Positions 23,653 to 31,423 of a stretch of 64,000 bases of DNA are shown here, piece by piece (position 1 is the stretch's first letter; each line of letters begins with the position of its first letter). The translations under genes were made by a program, and so were the position numbers. Location of the stretch: assembly GCA_963745665.1 (NCBI GenBank), contig CAVUYE010000002.1:1364001-1428000 (forward strand). Direction: 5' to 3'. Source of the stretch: Bog-473 sp963745665. GTDB taxonomy: Bacteria; Actinomycetota; Acidimicrobiia; Acidimicrobiales; RAAP-2. Below the pieces are notes generated by a model that worked only from the letters and a program-made list of their open reading frames with translations, searched no databases and was not told the origin of the DNA.

Positions 23653-23793
23653 ACATCATTCCTGTCCGCCCCCCAGATCTCTTCTCGGCACACTACTCAG
23701 GGCATGACTGTTGGGAGGGCGGTGGGAACCGTCCGGACGCCCAGAACGATCCCCACGACGGGGCCGGAACCATTGGGCCATAATTCGGCGCGC

Positions 23794-24594
23794 ATGGAAG
23801 AAAGTGGATTCGCCACGGACATCTTGGAGGGTCAGACGGCACTGGTCACGGGCGGTGCCACGGGCATCGGGAAGGAGATCTGCCGCGTCCTCGGTGGCCA
23901 CGGGGCACGTGTCACCCTGGCGAGCCGGAAGCGGGAGAACCTCCAGGAGGCGGTGCGCGAGCTGCGGTCGGAGGGTGTGGACGCGGACTTCGGCGTCTGT
24001 GACGTCCGCGACGCCGGGGCGGTGCGTTCCGTGGTCGACTCCGTGATCGAACAGCGCGGCCGCCTGGACATCGTGGTCAATGACGCAGCCGGCAATTTCC
24101 CCGCTCCCATGTCGAAGATCTCGCCGAACGGTTTCAAGGCGATCGTCGACATCGATCTGCTCGGAACCTACAACGTGACCCGATCCGCCTTCGATGCATG
24201 GCTGGCGGAACACGGCGGCAGCATCGTCAACATCAGCGCCCCTTTTCAACAGAGGGGCGTCGTGTTCCAATCACACGTGGCGGCGGCGAAGGCCGGGGTC
24301 GATTCGTTGACCCGCAGCTGTGCAGTTGAGTGGGGCCCCTACGGCATCCGCGTCAATGCCGTTGCCCCCGGATCCATTGGTGGGACGGAAGGGGTCCGGC
24401 GCTTCGCCGAGGCGGTGAACGGCGGGGATGACAGCCCGAAGAACCCGCTCGGCCTGCAGGGCCGGGGCACCGACATCGCGTTCCTCACCCTCTTTCTGTG
24501 CAGCCCGATGGCCCGCTTCGTCACTGGACAGGTGATCGCCGTCGACGGTGGTGGCTCGGCGGACCAGCTGCGGCTCGGGACGGGGCGGATCTGA
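23794..24594 (+). CDS. SDR, 2,4-dienoyl-CoA reductase-like
   Basis: I start at ATG 23794, just before LEGQTALVTGGATGIGKEI; the longer frame is unlikely. The 266-residue protein has the NADP motif GGATGIGKE, an Arg cofactor selector in LASRKREN, and VVNDAAGNFPAPMSKISPNG. The catalytic region reads FQSHVAAAKAGVDSLTRS, keeping Lys but lacking the usual Tyr, which is the pattern of peroxisomal-type 2,4-dienoyl-CoA reductases. It should reduce 2,4-dienoyl-CoA intermediates in degradation of unsaturated fatty acids. The carboxyltransferase gene follows 2 bp after its stop. Confidence 0.87.
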   Translation: MEESGFATDILEGQTALVTGGATGIGKEICRVLGGHGARVTLASRKRENLQEAVRELRSEGVDADFGVCDVRDAGAVRSVVDSVIEQRGRLDIVVNDAAGNFPAPMSKISPNGFKAIVDIDLLGTYNVTRSAFDAWLAEHGGSIVNISAPFQQRGVVFQSHVAAAKAGVDSLTRSCAVEWGPYGIRVNAVAPGSIGGTEGVRRFAEAVNGGDDSPKNPLGLQGRGTDIAFLTLFLCSPMARFVTGQVIAVDGGGSADQLRLGTGRI

Positions 24595-24596
24595 GG

Positions 24597-26108
24597 GTGC
24601 CCCCGAACGAGCGACCGCATGGCTGGGGTCCGGCACTGGACGAGATCGAGCGCCGTAAGAGCGCGGCCCTCGCCATGGGAGGTGAGTCCCGGCTGGCGCG
24701 CCAGGGGGAACGAGGGCGCCTCAACGCACGCGAGCGGATCGTCGCCCTCTTCGATCCCGGCTCGTTCTCCGAGATCGGACAATTGGTCGGGACGGCCGAG
24801 GACCCACCGGTACCAGGGGATGCGCTGGTGGCGGGCTCCGGGCTCATCGACGGCCGGCCGGCGTTGGCCGGCGCCGAGGACGTCACGGTACTCGGCGGCT
24901 CCATCGGCGGCGGTGCATCGGACAAGCGCTACCGGCTGTGCCAGCTCGCCCTGCAGGAACGCGTGCCGCTCGTGATGATGCTCGAAGGCGCCGGTCACCG
25001 GGTGACCGATGCCGCCGGAGGACGGCGACCCGGTGACCTGATGGGCCTGGCTGAGCTCTCCGGAGTGGTGCCCATGGTGTGCCTGGTGCTGGGTGCCTCG
25101 GCCGGCCACGGCGCACTGACCGCTCCGCTGTGCGACTTCGCCGTGATGACCGAATCGGCCTCCCTGTTCGCCGCCGGACCGCCGCTGGTGAAATCGGCCA
25201 CGGGGGAGGACGTGACCAAGGAGGTCCTCGGTGGCCCGCAGGTGGCGGTCGAGGCGTCCGGGGTGGTGCACAACGTGGTGACAGACGACAACGCGGCCAT
25301 CGCGTTGGCCAGGCGCTACCTGGAGTACTTCCCGATCAATGCGTGGGAGCAGCCACCACTGCGGGTCGGGACCGATGGCGGCCCCCGCCGGCTCGACGAC
25401 ATCTTGGACCTCATCCCGTCGAGTCCCCGGCGCCCGTATCCCATCCTTCCCGTCCTGCAGACGTTGGTCGACGACGGCTCGCTCCTGGTCGTCCAGCCGG
25501 CGTTCGGACGCTCCATCGTCACCGCCCTGGCTCGTCTGGGTGGGCAGAGCGTGGCCATCGTGGCCAACGACCCGGACGTGATGGCGGGCACGGTCGATAG
25601 CGCAGCGGCCGAAAAGGCGGCACATTTCCTCGACGTGGCCGGGGCGTTCGGGCTGCCCTGCGTCTTCCTGGCCGACAATCCTGGCGTGCTGGCCGGCACC
25701 CTCGCCGAGCGCCAGGGCATTCTGCGCCACGCCGCCCGGATGTTCGCGGTGCAGCATCGGTTGAGGGTGCCGAAGCTGCACGTCACGCTGCGCAAGGCAT
25801 TCGGCTTCGGGTCGTCCATCATGGCGATGAACCCGTTCGATGGACAGACCATCACCCTCGCGTTCCCGTCCATCACACTCGGGGCCATGCCCGCCGCCTC
25901 GGAGGCGAGCGCGGTGTCCGATGCCGAGGAGCGCACGCGGTTGGCCGCCGAACAGGCCAACGCGTCCGTCAACGCGGCCAACCGGCTCGCCTACGACGCA
26001 GTCATCGATCCGCGTGAGCTCCGCAACGCACTGCTGGCCGGGCTCTCACTGGCCGGGGGTCGCCAGAGTGCTGCACGCTCGCCGCGCGGCGTGGGGATCC
26101 TCCCTTGA
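24597..26108 (+). CDS. Acyl-CoA carboxylase carboxyltransferase (beta) subunit
   Basis: GTG 24597 follows GAGG and gives 503 residues. The two crotonase-fold halves are visible: the N-terminal half has RLNARERIVALFDPGSF and the first oxyanion region GGSIGGGASDKRYRL, and the C-terminal half has NDPDVMAGTVDSAAAEKAAHF and FLADNPGVLAGTLAER. Biotin-dependent carboxylases of this type transfer CO2 from biotin to acetyl-, propionyl- or longer acyl-CoA, or to branched acyl-CoA. The companion biotin carboxylase/BCCP subunit is not in the window. The close coupling with a dienoyl-CoA reductase suggests a role in a degradative acyl-CoA route. Confidence 0.88.
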   Translation: MPPNERPHGWGPALDEIERRKSAALAMGGESRLARQGERGRLNARERIVALFDPGSFSEIGQLVGTAEDPPVPGDALVAGSGLIDGRPALAGAEDVTVLGGSIGGGASDKRYRLCQLALQERVPLVMMLEGAGHRVTDAAGGRRPGDLMGLAELSGVVPMVCLVLGASAGHGALTAPLCDFAVMTESASLFAAGPPLVKSATGEDVTKEVLGGPQVAVEASGVVHNVVTDDNAAIALARRYLEYFPINAWEQPPLRVGTDGGPRRLDDILDLIPSSPRRPYPILPVLQTLVDDGSLLVVQPAFGRSIVTALARLGGQSVAIVANDPDVMAGTVDSAAAEKAAHFLDVAGAFGLPCVFLADNPGVLAGTLAERQGILRHAARMFAVQHRLRVPKLHVTLRKAFGFGSSIMAMNPFDGQTITLAFPSITLGAMPAASEASAVSDAEERTRLAAEQANASVNAANRLAYDAVIDPRELRNALLAGLSLAGGRQSAARSPRGVGILP

Positions 26109-26212
26109 GTTCCGGTGCGCTCGGCATCCGCCCAGCCCAGACGACTGCTCAATAGTCTCTGCGCCATGCTCGGTCATGCGGTCACTGGGTGCGCTCTTGG
26201 ACGGAGGGGCCA

Positions 26213-27577
26213 GTGACCGATTCTGCCGTCCCGCCCGAGCCGGCGCCTGTACTTGACCCCACCGCGATCATCAGGTCGCGGGGCTACATCGGCCTTCTGG
26301 TTCTCGGGGCGGTCATCGGTGTCCCGGTCGCCGCGGTGGCCTACTTCTTCCTCGACGCAGTCTCCAGGCTGCAGAACGAGATATTCCAGGACCTGCCGAA
26401 CAGCCTCGGGTTCCACGGGGAGCCTCTCTGGTGGCCGCTCCCGTGGCTGACGCTGAGCGGACTTTTGGTCGCACTGGCCATCCGATTTCTGCCCGGCACG
26501 GGCGGCCACGAGCCGTCCGAGGGCTTCAAGTCCGGCGGACCCGTCCCCCCGGTCGAGCTCTTCGGCATCATCGCGGCGGCCTTCGCCACACTGAGCCTCG
26601 GCGTCGTCCTCGGCCCCGAAGCGCCGTTGATCGCCATCGGCAGCGGGCTCGGAGTCCTCGCGGTGCACCTGTCCAAGCGCGACACGCCGCCGATGGCGAC
26701 GGTGGTGATCGGCGCGGCGGGCAGCTTCGCCGCCATCGCCACACTGTTGGGCTCACCTCTCGTCGGCGCCTTCCTCCTCATGGAGATGGCCGGGCTGGGC
26801 GGTCCGATGATGGAGATCGTGCTGGTACCGGGACTCTTGTCGGCCGGCGTGGGCGCCCTGATCTTCGTGGGCCTCGACAGCCTGACCGGATTCGGCTCCT
26901 TCTCCCTGGCCGTGGGCTCGCTGCCGCACGTCGGGTCGCCGACGGGATCCGAGTTCCTCTGGGCGATCGTCATCGGGCTCGGCTCGGCCCTTGCCGCCAC
27001 CGGTATCTTCCGGCTCGCCGCCTGGCTGCGACCTCTCGTGCAGGGGAGGCGAATCCTGTTGACCCCGGTGGCCGGCCTGGCGGTGGGCGGGCTGGCCGTC
27101 GCTTTTGCGGCGGGGACCACGCACGGTTCCTCCGTTGTCCTGTTCTCGGGGCAGACCGCATTGCCTGCGCTGGTCAACCACGCGGCGGGCTGGACTGTGG
27201 GCGCCTTGGTGCTGCTCATCGTCTGCAAGGGGCTGGCCTATTCGATCTCGCTGAGCAGTTTTCGGGGTGGACCGATCTTCCCCAGCATGTTCATCGGCGC
27301 GGCGGGCGGGATCGCCCTGTCGCACGCCGGGGGGTTGACGATGGTCGCCGGCGCGGCCATGGGCGTCGGGGCCATGGTGGCGGGCGCGTTGAAGATGCCG
27401 ATGACCGCCGTGCTGCTGCCGAGCCTGCTCTTTCTCTCCGACGCGGTGAGCGTCATGCCGGTGGTGATCGTGGCCGTGGTGGTGTCCTACGTCGTCGCCA
27501 TCCGGATCTCGCCGTCCTCGCCGCCGGACGTGTCCCCGCCGACGCCTGCCGCTCCAGCCGGCGCGGCGCGTGGCTGA
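26213..27577 (+). CDS. ClC-family chloride channel/transporter
   Basis: GTG 26213 has GGAGGGG upstream. The 454-residue protein is a ClC membrane protein with about 10-12 hydrophobic segments. The selectivity signatures are present in altered form: LGPEAPLIAIGSGLG corresponds to G(K/R)EGP, so the gating Glu is kept but the neighbouring Gly is Ala, and SFRGGPIFPSMFIGAAGG corresponds to GxFxP. The N-terminal GSGxP is not obvious. No cytoplasmic CBS domains follow. It may move Cl- or another halide or anion; the changed filter argues for caution. Confidence 0.87.
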   Translation: MTDSAVPPEPAPVLDPTAIIRSRGYIGLLVLGAVIGVPVAAVAYFFLDAVSRLQNEIFQDLPNSLGFHGEPLWWPLPWLTLSGLLVALAIRFLPGTGGHEPSEGFKSGGPVPPVELFGIIAAAFATLSLGVVLGPEAPLIAIGSGLGVLAVHLSKRDTPPMATVVIGAAGSFAAIATLLGSPLVGAFLLMEMAGLGGPMMEIVLVPGLLSAGVGALIFVGLDSLTGFGSFSLAVGSLPHVGSPTGSEFLWAIVIGLGSALAATGIFRLAAWLRPLVQGRRILLTPVAGLAVGGLAVAFAAGTTHGSSVVLFSGQTALPALVNHAAGWTVGALVLLIVCKGLAYSISLSSFRGGPIFPSMFIGAAGGIALSHAGGLTMVAGAAMGVGAMVAGALKMPMTAVLLPSLLFLSDAVSVMPVVIVAVVVSYVVAIRISPSSPPDVSPPTPAAPAGAARG

Positions 27578-27609
27578 GCGAGCGACTGTGCCTGGTAGAC
27601 CACCCGATC

Positions 27610-28392
27610 ATGGCTGCTGATCGACTGCTCGACATGGTGGGGCGGCCGGGTGGACCCCTGGCCGATGCCTCGCTCTATCACCTGGAGGTGACGGACGCCG
27701 GTCCGCTCACGCCTTCCTTTCGTCGAGTCGTGGTGACGGCCCCTGGGATCGAGGGGCTGCAGTACGTGGCGGGTCAGGATCTGATGCTACGGGTTCCCCT
27801 GACCGCAGACAGAGTGCTCAACCGCCGCTACACGATTCGGCGCTTCGACCCCGACCGGCGCACGGTGACGATCGATGTCTCCCTCCACGGCGCGGGACCG
27901 GGGACCGACTGGATCTCGGCCGCGGCGACGGGCGACCGGATCGATGCCATCGGTCCCCGCGGCAAGATCTCGCTGGACTCCGATGCCGACTGGCACCTCT
28001 TTCTCGTCGACGAGACGGGGCTACCGGGCGCGCTGGCCATGATGGAGGCGCTCCCTCCGGGTTCGAGGGCCAGTGCACTTCTCGAGATCGACACCGCGGC
28101 CGACGAACAGGATCTCGACGCACCGCACGCGGACCGACTCGACCTGCACTGGTTGCGTCGCGACGGACGATCGGCTCCAGGCGACACCGCGCCGATGATG
28201 GAGGCGGCTGCCGGTGTGGATCTCCCCGAAGGTGTCGGGCATGCCTACGTTGCCGCCGAGGCCGCCGTCGTCCGCGGTGCCACCCGTCTGCTGACCGAAC
28301 GCGGCCTCCAGCCCGACCAGATCTCCGGCAAGGCCTACTGGCGGCGGGGGCTGCCCAACGCCGAGCACGGAGAGCCGACGAAGGACGGCTGA
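27610..28392 (+). CDS. Siderophore-interacting FAD-binding protein
   Basis: The 260-residue cytoplasmic flavoprotein matches the SIP/ViuB family, which reduces ferric siderophores to release iron. The N-terminal FAD-binding domain has NRRYTIRRFDPDRRTVTIDV (the RxYTxR motif) and GDRIDAIGPRGKISL; the C-terminal NAD(P)H domain has HLFLVDETGLPGALAMMEAL and ends with GKAYWRRGLPNAEHGE, typical of the family. It starts 33 bp after the ClC gene. No siderophore uptake genes are nearby. Confidence 0.88.
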   Translation: MAADRLLDMVGRPGGPLADASLYHLEVTDAGPLTPSFRRVVVTAPGIEGLQYVAGQDLMLRVPLTADRVLNRRYTIRRFDPDRRTVTIDVSLHGAGPGTDWISAAATGDRIDAIGPRGKISLDSDADWHLFLVDETGLPGALAMMEALPPGSRASALLEIDTAADEQDLDAPHADRLDLHWLRRDGRSAPGDTAPMMEAAAGVDLPEGVGHAYVAAEAAVVRGATRLLTERGLQPDQISGKAYWRRGLPNAEHGEPTKDG

Positions 28393-28399
28393 GACTCCC

Positions 28400-28729
28400 T
28401 CAGCGAGCCTCCTCCACCGTCAGCTCAGCGGTTGGATCTGCTTCCAGGCGGTCGTCGGGTATTGGTTGCCCGCTGCGCACAGAGAGTCCGTACGTGCCCG
28501 CCTCCAGGCGTTGCTCGGCCCGCCCGACGGCGGCCAATCGCTCCTCGAGCTCGGCTTTGATCGAGTCGTCGGTGCCCTCGGTGGTGAGGGGCTCGGCGGA
28601 GTCGAACATGTCGCCGGGCTCGTCGGCCGCCCCCCGGTCGGCGGCCCCGGCCTCGTCCATGTCCTTGAGCAACCGCTCCACACGGGATCGCTCGGCGTGG
28701 ACCAGTTCCCTGGCTCTGGCGTCTTCCAT
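28400..28729 (-). CDS. DksA/TraR-like protein lacking the zinc-finger cysteines
   Basis: The 109-residue protein has a coiled-coil N-terminal half (AERSRVERLLKDMDEA, then ELEERLAAVGRAEQRLEAG) and the DksA C-terminal pattern GTYGLSVRSGQPIPDDRLEADP. In classical members this region is GTYGxCxxCGxxI with four cysteines; here both visible cysteine sites are Ser or Val and none remains, so no zinc is bound. Such C0 variants exist and may still enter the RNA polymerase secondary channel through the coiled coil. It is convergent with the siderophore-interacting gene, only 7 bp from its stop. Confidence 0.82.
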   Translation of the reverse strand: MEDARARELVHAERSRVERLLKDMDEAGAADRGAADEPGDMFDSAEPLTTEGTDDSIKAELEERLAAVGRAEQRLEAGTYGLSVRSGQPIPDDRLEADPTAELTVEEAR

Positions 28730-28882
28730 CAGTGCTCCCGATCCTCGTGCTGAAGTGGGCAGGAGCGCGTCGCGCCTGCCGCCGCGACGCCACATAGTAG
28801 ACCGCACCGTCGTGGACGCCCATCGGCGCGCCGCTGCTGCACCGGTGTAGGGTGCGCGCGAGACGGAGGTGGGGGATACCAC

Positions 28883-29068
28883 ATGCAATTTCCCTTGGCA
28901 TCGGCCAGCGCCGGTTTCGTTGCGCTCTGGTCGGTCATTTACGTGGTGCTCCTCCTGACTCTCGGGATCATCTCCATTCGGAAGGGACACTGGGTGATGT
29001 TCCTCGTAGGCATCCTCGTGCCCCTCTTCTGGTTCATCGGTGCGCTCTTGCCCCGAAGAACGCGCTGA
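28883..29068 (+). CDS. Small two-helix membrane protein
   Basis: This 61-residue protein has a strong ribosome-binding site (GGAGGTGGGGG). It contains two hydrophobic helices, GFVALWSVIYVVLLLTLGII and WVMFLVGILVPLFWFIGALL, joined by a basic ISIRKGHW turn, and ends in PRRTR. The layout resembles phospholipase D-like N-terminal or small SdpI/PLDc_N type membrane proteins, but there is no catalytic domain. The function is unknown. Confidence 0.72.
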   Translation: MQFPLASASAGFVALWSVIYVVLLLTLGIISIRKGHWVMFLVGILVPLFWFIGALLPRRTR

Positions 29069-29141
29069 CGCAGCCCTCTGGTCCGCGGTCCACCTTGTCT
29101 GTGTCCCTCGGGTCCGGTGCGTGCTGAAGGCGGTGTCGACC

Positions 29142-29960
29142 ATGTCGTCCGCAGGTGACCGCCGTTTCCCCGCGACGACGAGGGAGGCGGTCCGCCAGCA
29201 GCTGGAGCTGACGTTTCACCCTCCCTACGAGGCCCCCGTCACGGTGGCCGTCAACGGCGCCCTCATGAGCTCGGCCTGGTTCTTTCTCCCCGCCGAGCTG
29301 CGGGACAAGATCTTCACCTTGCACGGCACGCTGGCCTTCGCGCTGGTGCTCGCCGCCTGGATGTACTCGGACGTCCCGGCCACCAACGTCCTCGGTCCTG
29401 ACGCCGACCGGATCGTGCGGGCTCTCGGGGACCCGGTGATGCTGCGCCGGCTCCTCTACGCCAAGAACATCGTCCTCTGGTTGCTGGTCACGCCCGTGTG
29501 TGCGGTGGTCGCCCTCGTCAACGGGCTCCTCAACCATTCATTGCTGTCCACGGCGTACACCATCGTGGCGATCGGCATCCTTCCCTTCGGGGTCCTCGCC
29601 GTCTCGGGGTGGGTCGGCATTTTGCTGCCCTACCACCCCATGCCGCTCCGCTATCGATGGGACCACCGCAGACCGTGGGGGCGCATGATCGTCCGTTGGG
29701 GCGCCCTGGTGGTGACGCCGTATGTCCTCGTCCCGGTGTTGGCCGCGCTGCTGCTGACGCCGTCGCTCCTCATCTGGGGCTTCACCGCGCCGAACGGGCT
29801 CTCGCAGCGGTTGCCCGAGCACGACTTCGGGCTCGGCGTGGCGGTGGCATGTGTGATCGCAGTCGCGTTGTCGGTGGGCGGTCAGCGGCTGGGGGTTCGG
29901 ATGCTGCAGAACAAGCGAGACAAGCTCGGTGTCTTTCTCGCGGATCCGACCAGGGGCTAG
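29142..29960 (+). CDS. Polytopic membrane protein of unknown function
   Basis: The 272-residue protein has about six membrane helices (for example NGALMSSAWFFLPAEL, GTLAFALVLAAWMYSD, IVLWLLVTPVCAVVALVNGL, ILPFGVLAVSGWVGILLPYH and a C-terminal pair). The motifs LPYHPMPLRYRWDHRRPW and DVPATNVLG look conserved but I cannot place them; the layout recalls ABC-2-type permeases without an ATPase neighbour. Upstream starts at GTG 29121 or 29133 are possible. Confidence 0.7.
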   Translation: MSSAGDRRFPATTREAVRQQLELTFHPPYEAPVTVAVNGALMSSAWFFLPAELRDKIFTLHGTLAFALVLAAWMYSDVPATNVLGPDADRIVRALGDPVMLRRLLYAKNIVLWLLVTPVCAVVALVNGLLNHSLLSTAYTIVAIGILPFGVLAVSGWVGILLPYHPMPLRYRWDHRRPWGRMIVRWGALVVTPYVLVPVLAALLLTPSLLIWGFTAPNGLSQRLPEHDFGLGVAVACVIAVALSVGGQRLGVRMLQNKRDKLGVFLADPTRG

Positions 29961-29968
29961 CGAGCGCC

Positions 29969-30175
29969 TCAGCGTCGATGCGGCCCGAGGCCGACGGCGC
30001 GGACGAACCGGTTGATCTGGCGATTGCCCTCCCGGTAGATGACACGGCGTGCCTCCCGCTGTGCGGCGCCGCTCGCGGCGCCCGACAACCCTCCACGCGA
30101 GTAGCCGTGCTCGACTGCCTCGACGTTGCCGAGGTCCCGCGCCAGCCGGTACAGCTGCGACCGGGTGGTGCTCAC
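29969..30175 (-). CDS. Small basic protein of unknown function
   Basis: The 68-residue protein has N-terminal TTRSQLYRLARDLGNVEAV and a basic C-terminus rich in Arg (REARRVIYREGNRQINRF). It has no membrane segment. Its start overlaps the stop of the upstream gene at 30172 by four bases (ATGA), which supports translation and a linked role. Similar short proteins with LYRLARDLGN starts occur in actinobacteria; no function is known to me. Confidence 0.65.
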   Translation of the reverse strand: MSTTRSQLYRLARDLGNVEAVEHGYSRGGLSGAASGAAQREARRVIYREGNRQINRFVRAVGLGPHRR

Positions 30176-30444
30176 GGCCGTTCCCGCTCCTTCGTGGCAC
30201 GGTCGGCGAGGATGATGCCTTCGACGATGGCGCGGACCTCATCCGCGTTCTCCGTCTCCTCCAGCAGCGCCAGCTGGTCCGGAGGCACGCCGACACAGCC
30301 CAGGCCATCGTCCTCGAACGCAGCGGCCCGCCACGCCATCCAGTCCGCGCCGTCGACGTCGTCACCGTCCTGCTCGGTGGCGTTGATCAGCGCGACCAGC
30401 TCGATCTCGCCCTGCGCCGTGACGTCGTATTCGATGAAGAGCAC
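30172..30444 (-). CDS. Small acidic protein of unknown function
   Basis: The 90-residue protein begins MLFIEYDVTAQGEIELVALI, a beta-rich start, followed by an acidic Asp/Glu-rich middle and the helix ADEVRAIVEGIILADR. It has no cysteines and no membrane segment. It is translationally coupled to the small basic protein downstream. An acidic and a basic small protein encoded together could form a complex; there is no direct evidence of toxin-antitoxin function. Confidence 0.65.
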   Translation of the reverse strand: MLFIEYDVTAQGEIELVALINATEQDGDDVDGADWMAWRAAAFEDDGLGCVGVPPDQLALLEETENADEVRAIVEGIILADRATKERERP

Positions 30445-30587
30445 CGTTGCCTCGCCGGTCGGCCGACGGGCGCCACCATAGGGGACCGGGACGATCCAAA
30501 GACCGCCGATCCGTGCCTGGCGGGGTTACGATCTGCGCCGGACGCGCCAAAGATGACCGCCGTGCCGGCGGCGGAAGCGGGGTAGTA

Positions 30588-31220
30588 GTGGAGGAGTTTC
30601 TCAAGTCGGCCGGTTACGGCGCCATATTTGCGCTGAGCTTCATCTCGGCCATGGGTCTCCCGGTCGGTGCCGAGATCGCGCTGATCTACGGAGGCGTCCT
30701 GGCCAGCGGCCAGGTGCCGGGCGAGGGCAAGCCGCTCGACCTCGCCGTCGTCATCCTCGTGGCCATCCTGGGTGAGCTCCTGGGCTCGGCCGCCGGCTAC
30801 AGCATCGGCCGCTTCGGAGGCAGGACCCTCGTCGACCGGGTGGGCAAGTACGTCCTGCTGACGCACAAGGATCTGGACCGGGCGGAAGCGTGGTTCGCCC
30901 GCCGCGGCGAGCCGTTCGTGCTCTTCGGCCGGTTCATCCCACTCCTGCGGTCCTTCGTGTCGTTCGCGGCCGGGCTGGGCGAAATGGCGCTGGCGAAGTT
31001 CGCCATCTTCACCGTGATCGGCTGCGCGGCCTGGTGTGCCGCCCTCTGCTCGCTCGGCTACAGCCTGGGGAGCAGCTACAACCATGTCCTCAAGGCCTTC
31101 AACCTCGCCGGGTACATCTTCGCGGCGCTGGCCGTCATCGCGGTCGTGGTGGTCTTCTGGCACCGGTTGCGTGCCTACCGCAGCCAACGGGATCTCGAGC
31201 GCGCCGAGACCGAGGCCTAG
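30588..31220 (+). CDS. DedA-family membrane protein
   Basis: GTG 30588 has GGAAGCGGGG 6 bases upstream, giving 210 residues. The DedA/SNARE-associated signature is clear: an N-terminal ALSFISAMGLPVGAEIALIYGG segment, GSAAGYSIGRFGGR and the catalytic-like RRGEPFVLFGRFIPLLRSFVS with the conserved F-x-R-(F/x)-x-P-x-x-R, followed by AGLGEMAL. DedA proteins are undecaprenyl-phosphate or phospholipid flippases that use the proton motive force. It stands alone in a plus-strand position before the GGDEF/EAL gene. Confidence 0.88.
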   Translation: MEEFLKSAGYGAIFALSFISAMGLPVGAEIALIYGGVLASGQVPGEGKPLDLAVVILVAILGELLGSAAGYSIGRFGGRTLVDRVGKYVLLTHKDLDRAEAWFARRGEPFVLFGRFIPLLRSFVSFAAGLGEMALAKFAIFTVIGCAAWCAALCSLGYSLGSSYNHVLKAFNLAGYIFAALAVIAVVVVFWHRLRAYRSQRDLERAETEA

Positions 31221-31423
31221 CGACCGACCTCGGCCGGGATGTGCTGCCAAAAGTCACAAAAGCAACCGGACCGTCATATTGTCCGTACTGGCAGGTCAGA
31301 AGCATCAAAGGCTGGCTGGACGTGACAGAAATCATCCTGTCGCCGCTGCACCGGGCAGAAAGTCATTGAAGTCACTTTTCGGCGGTGTTACCTTCGTCTT
31401 AGAGGAGCGCGGGTGAGGGGGGC

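Noticed and set aside
30172..30444. Toxin-antitoxin pair (acidic and basic small proteins).
   Set aside because: Neither protein shows a known toxin or antitoxin motif; only the gene overlap supports linkage.
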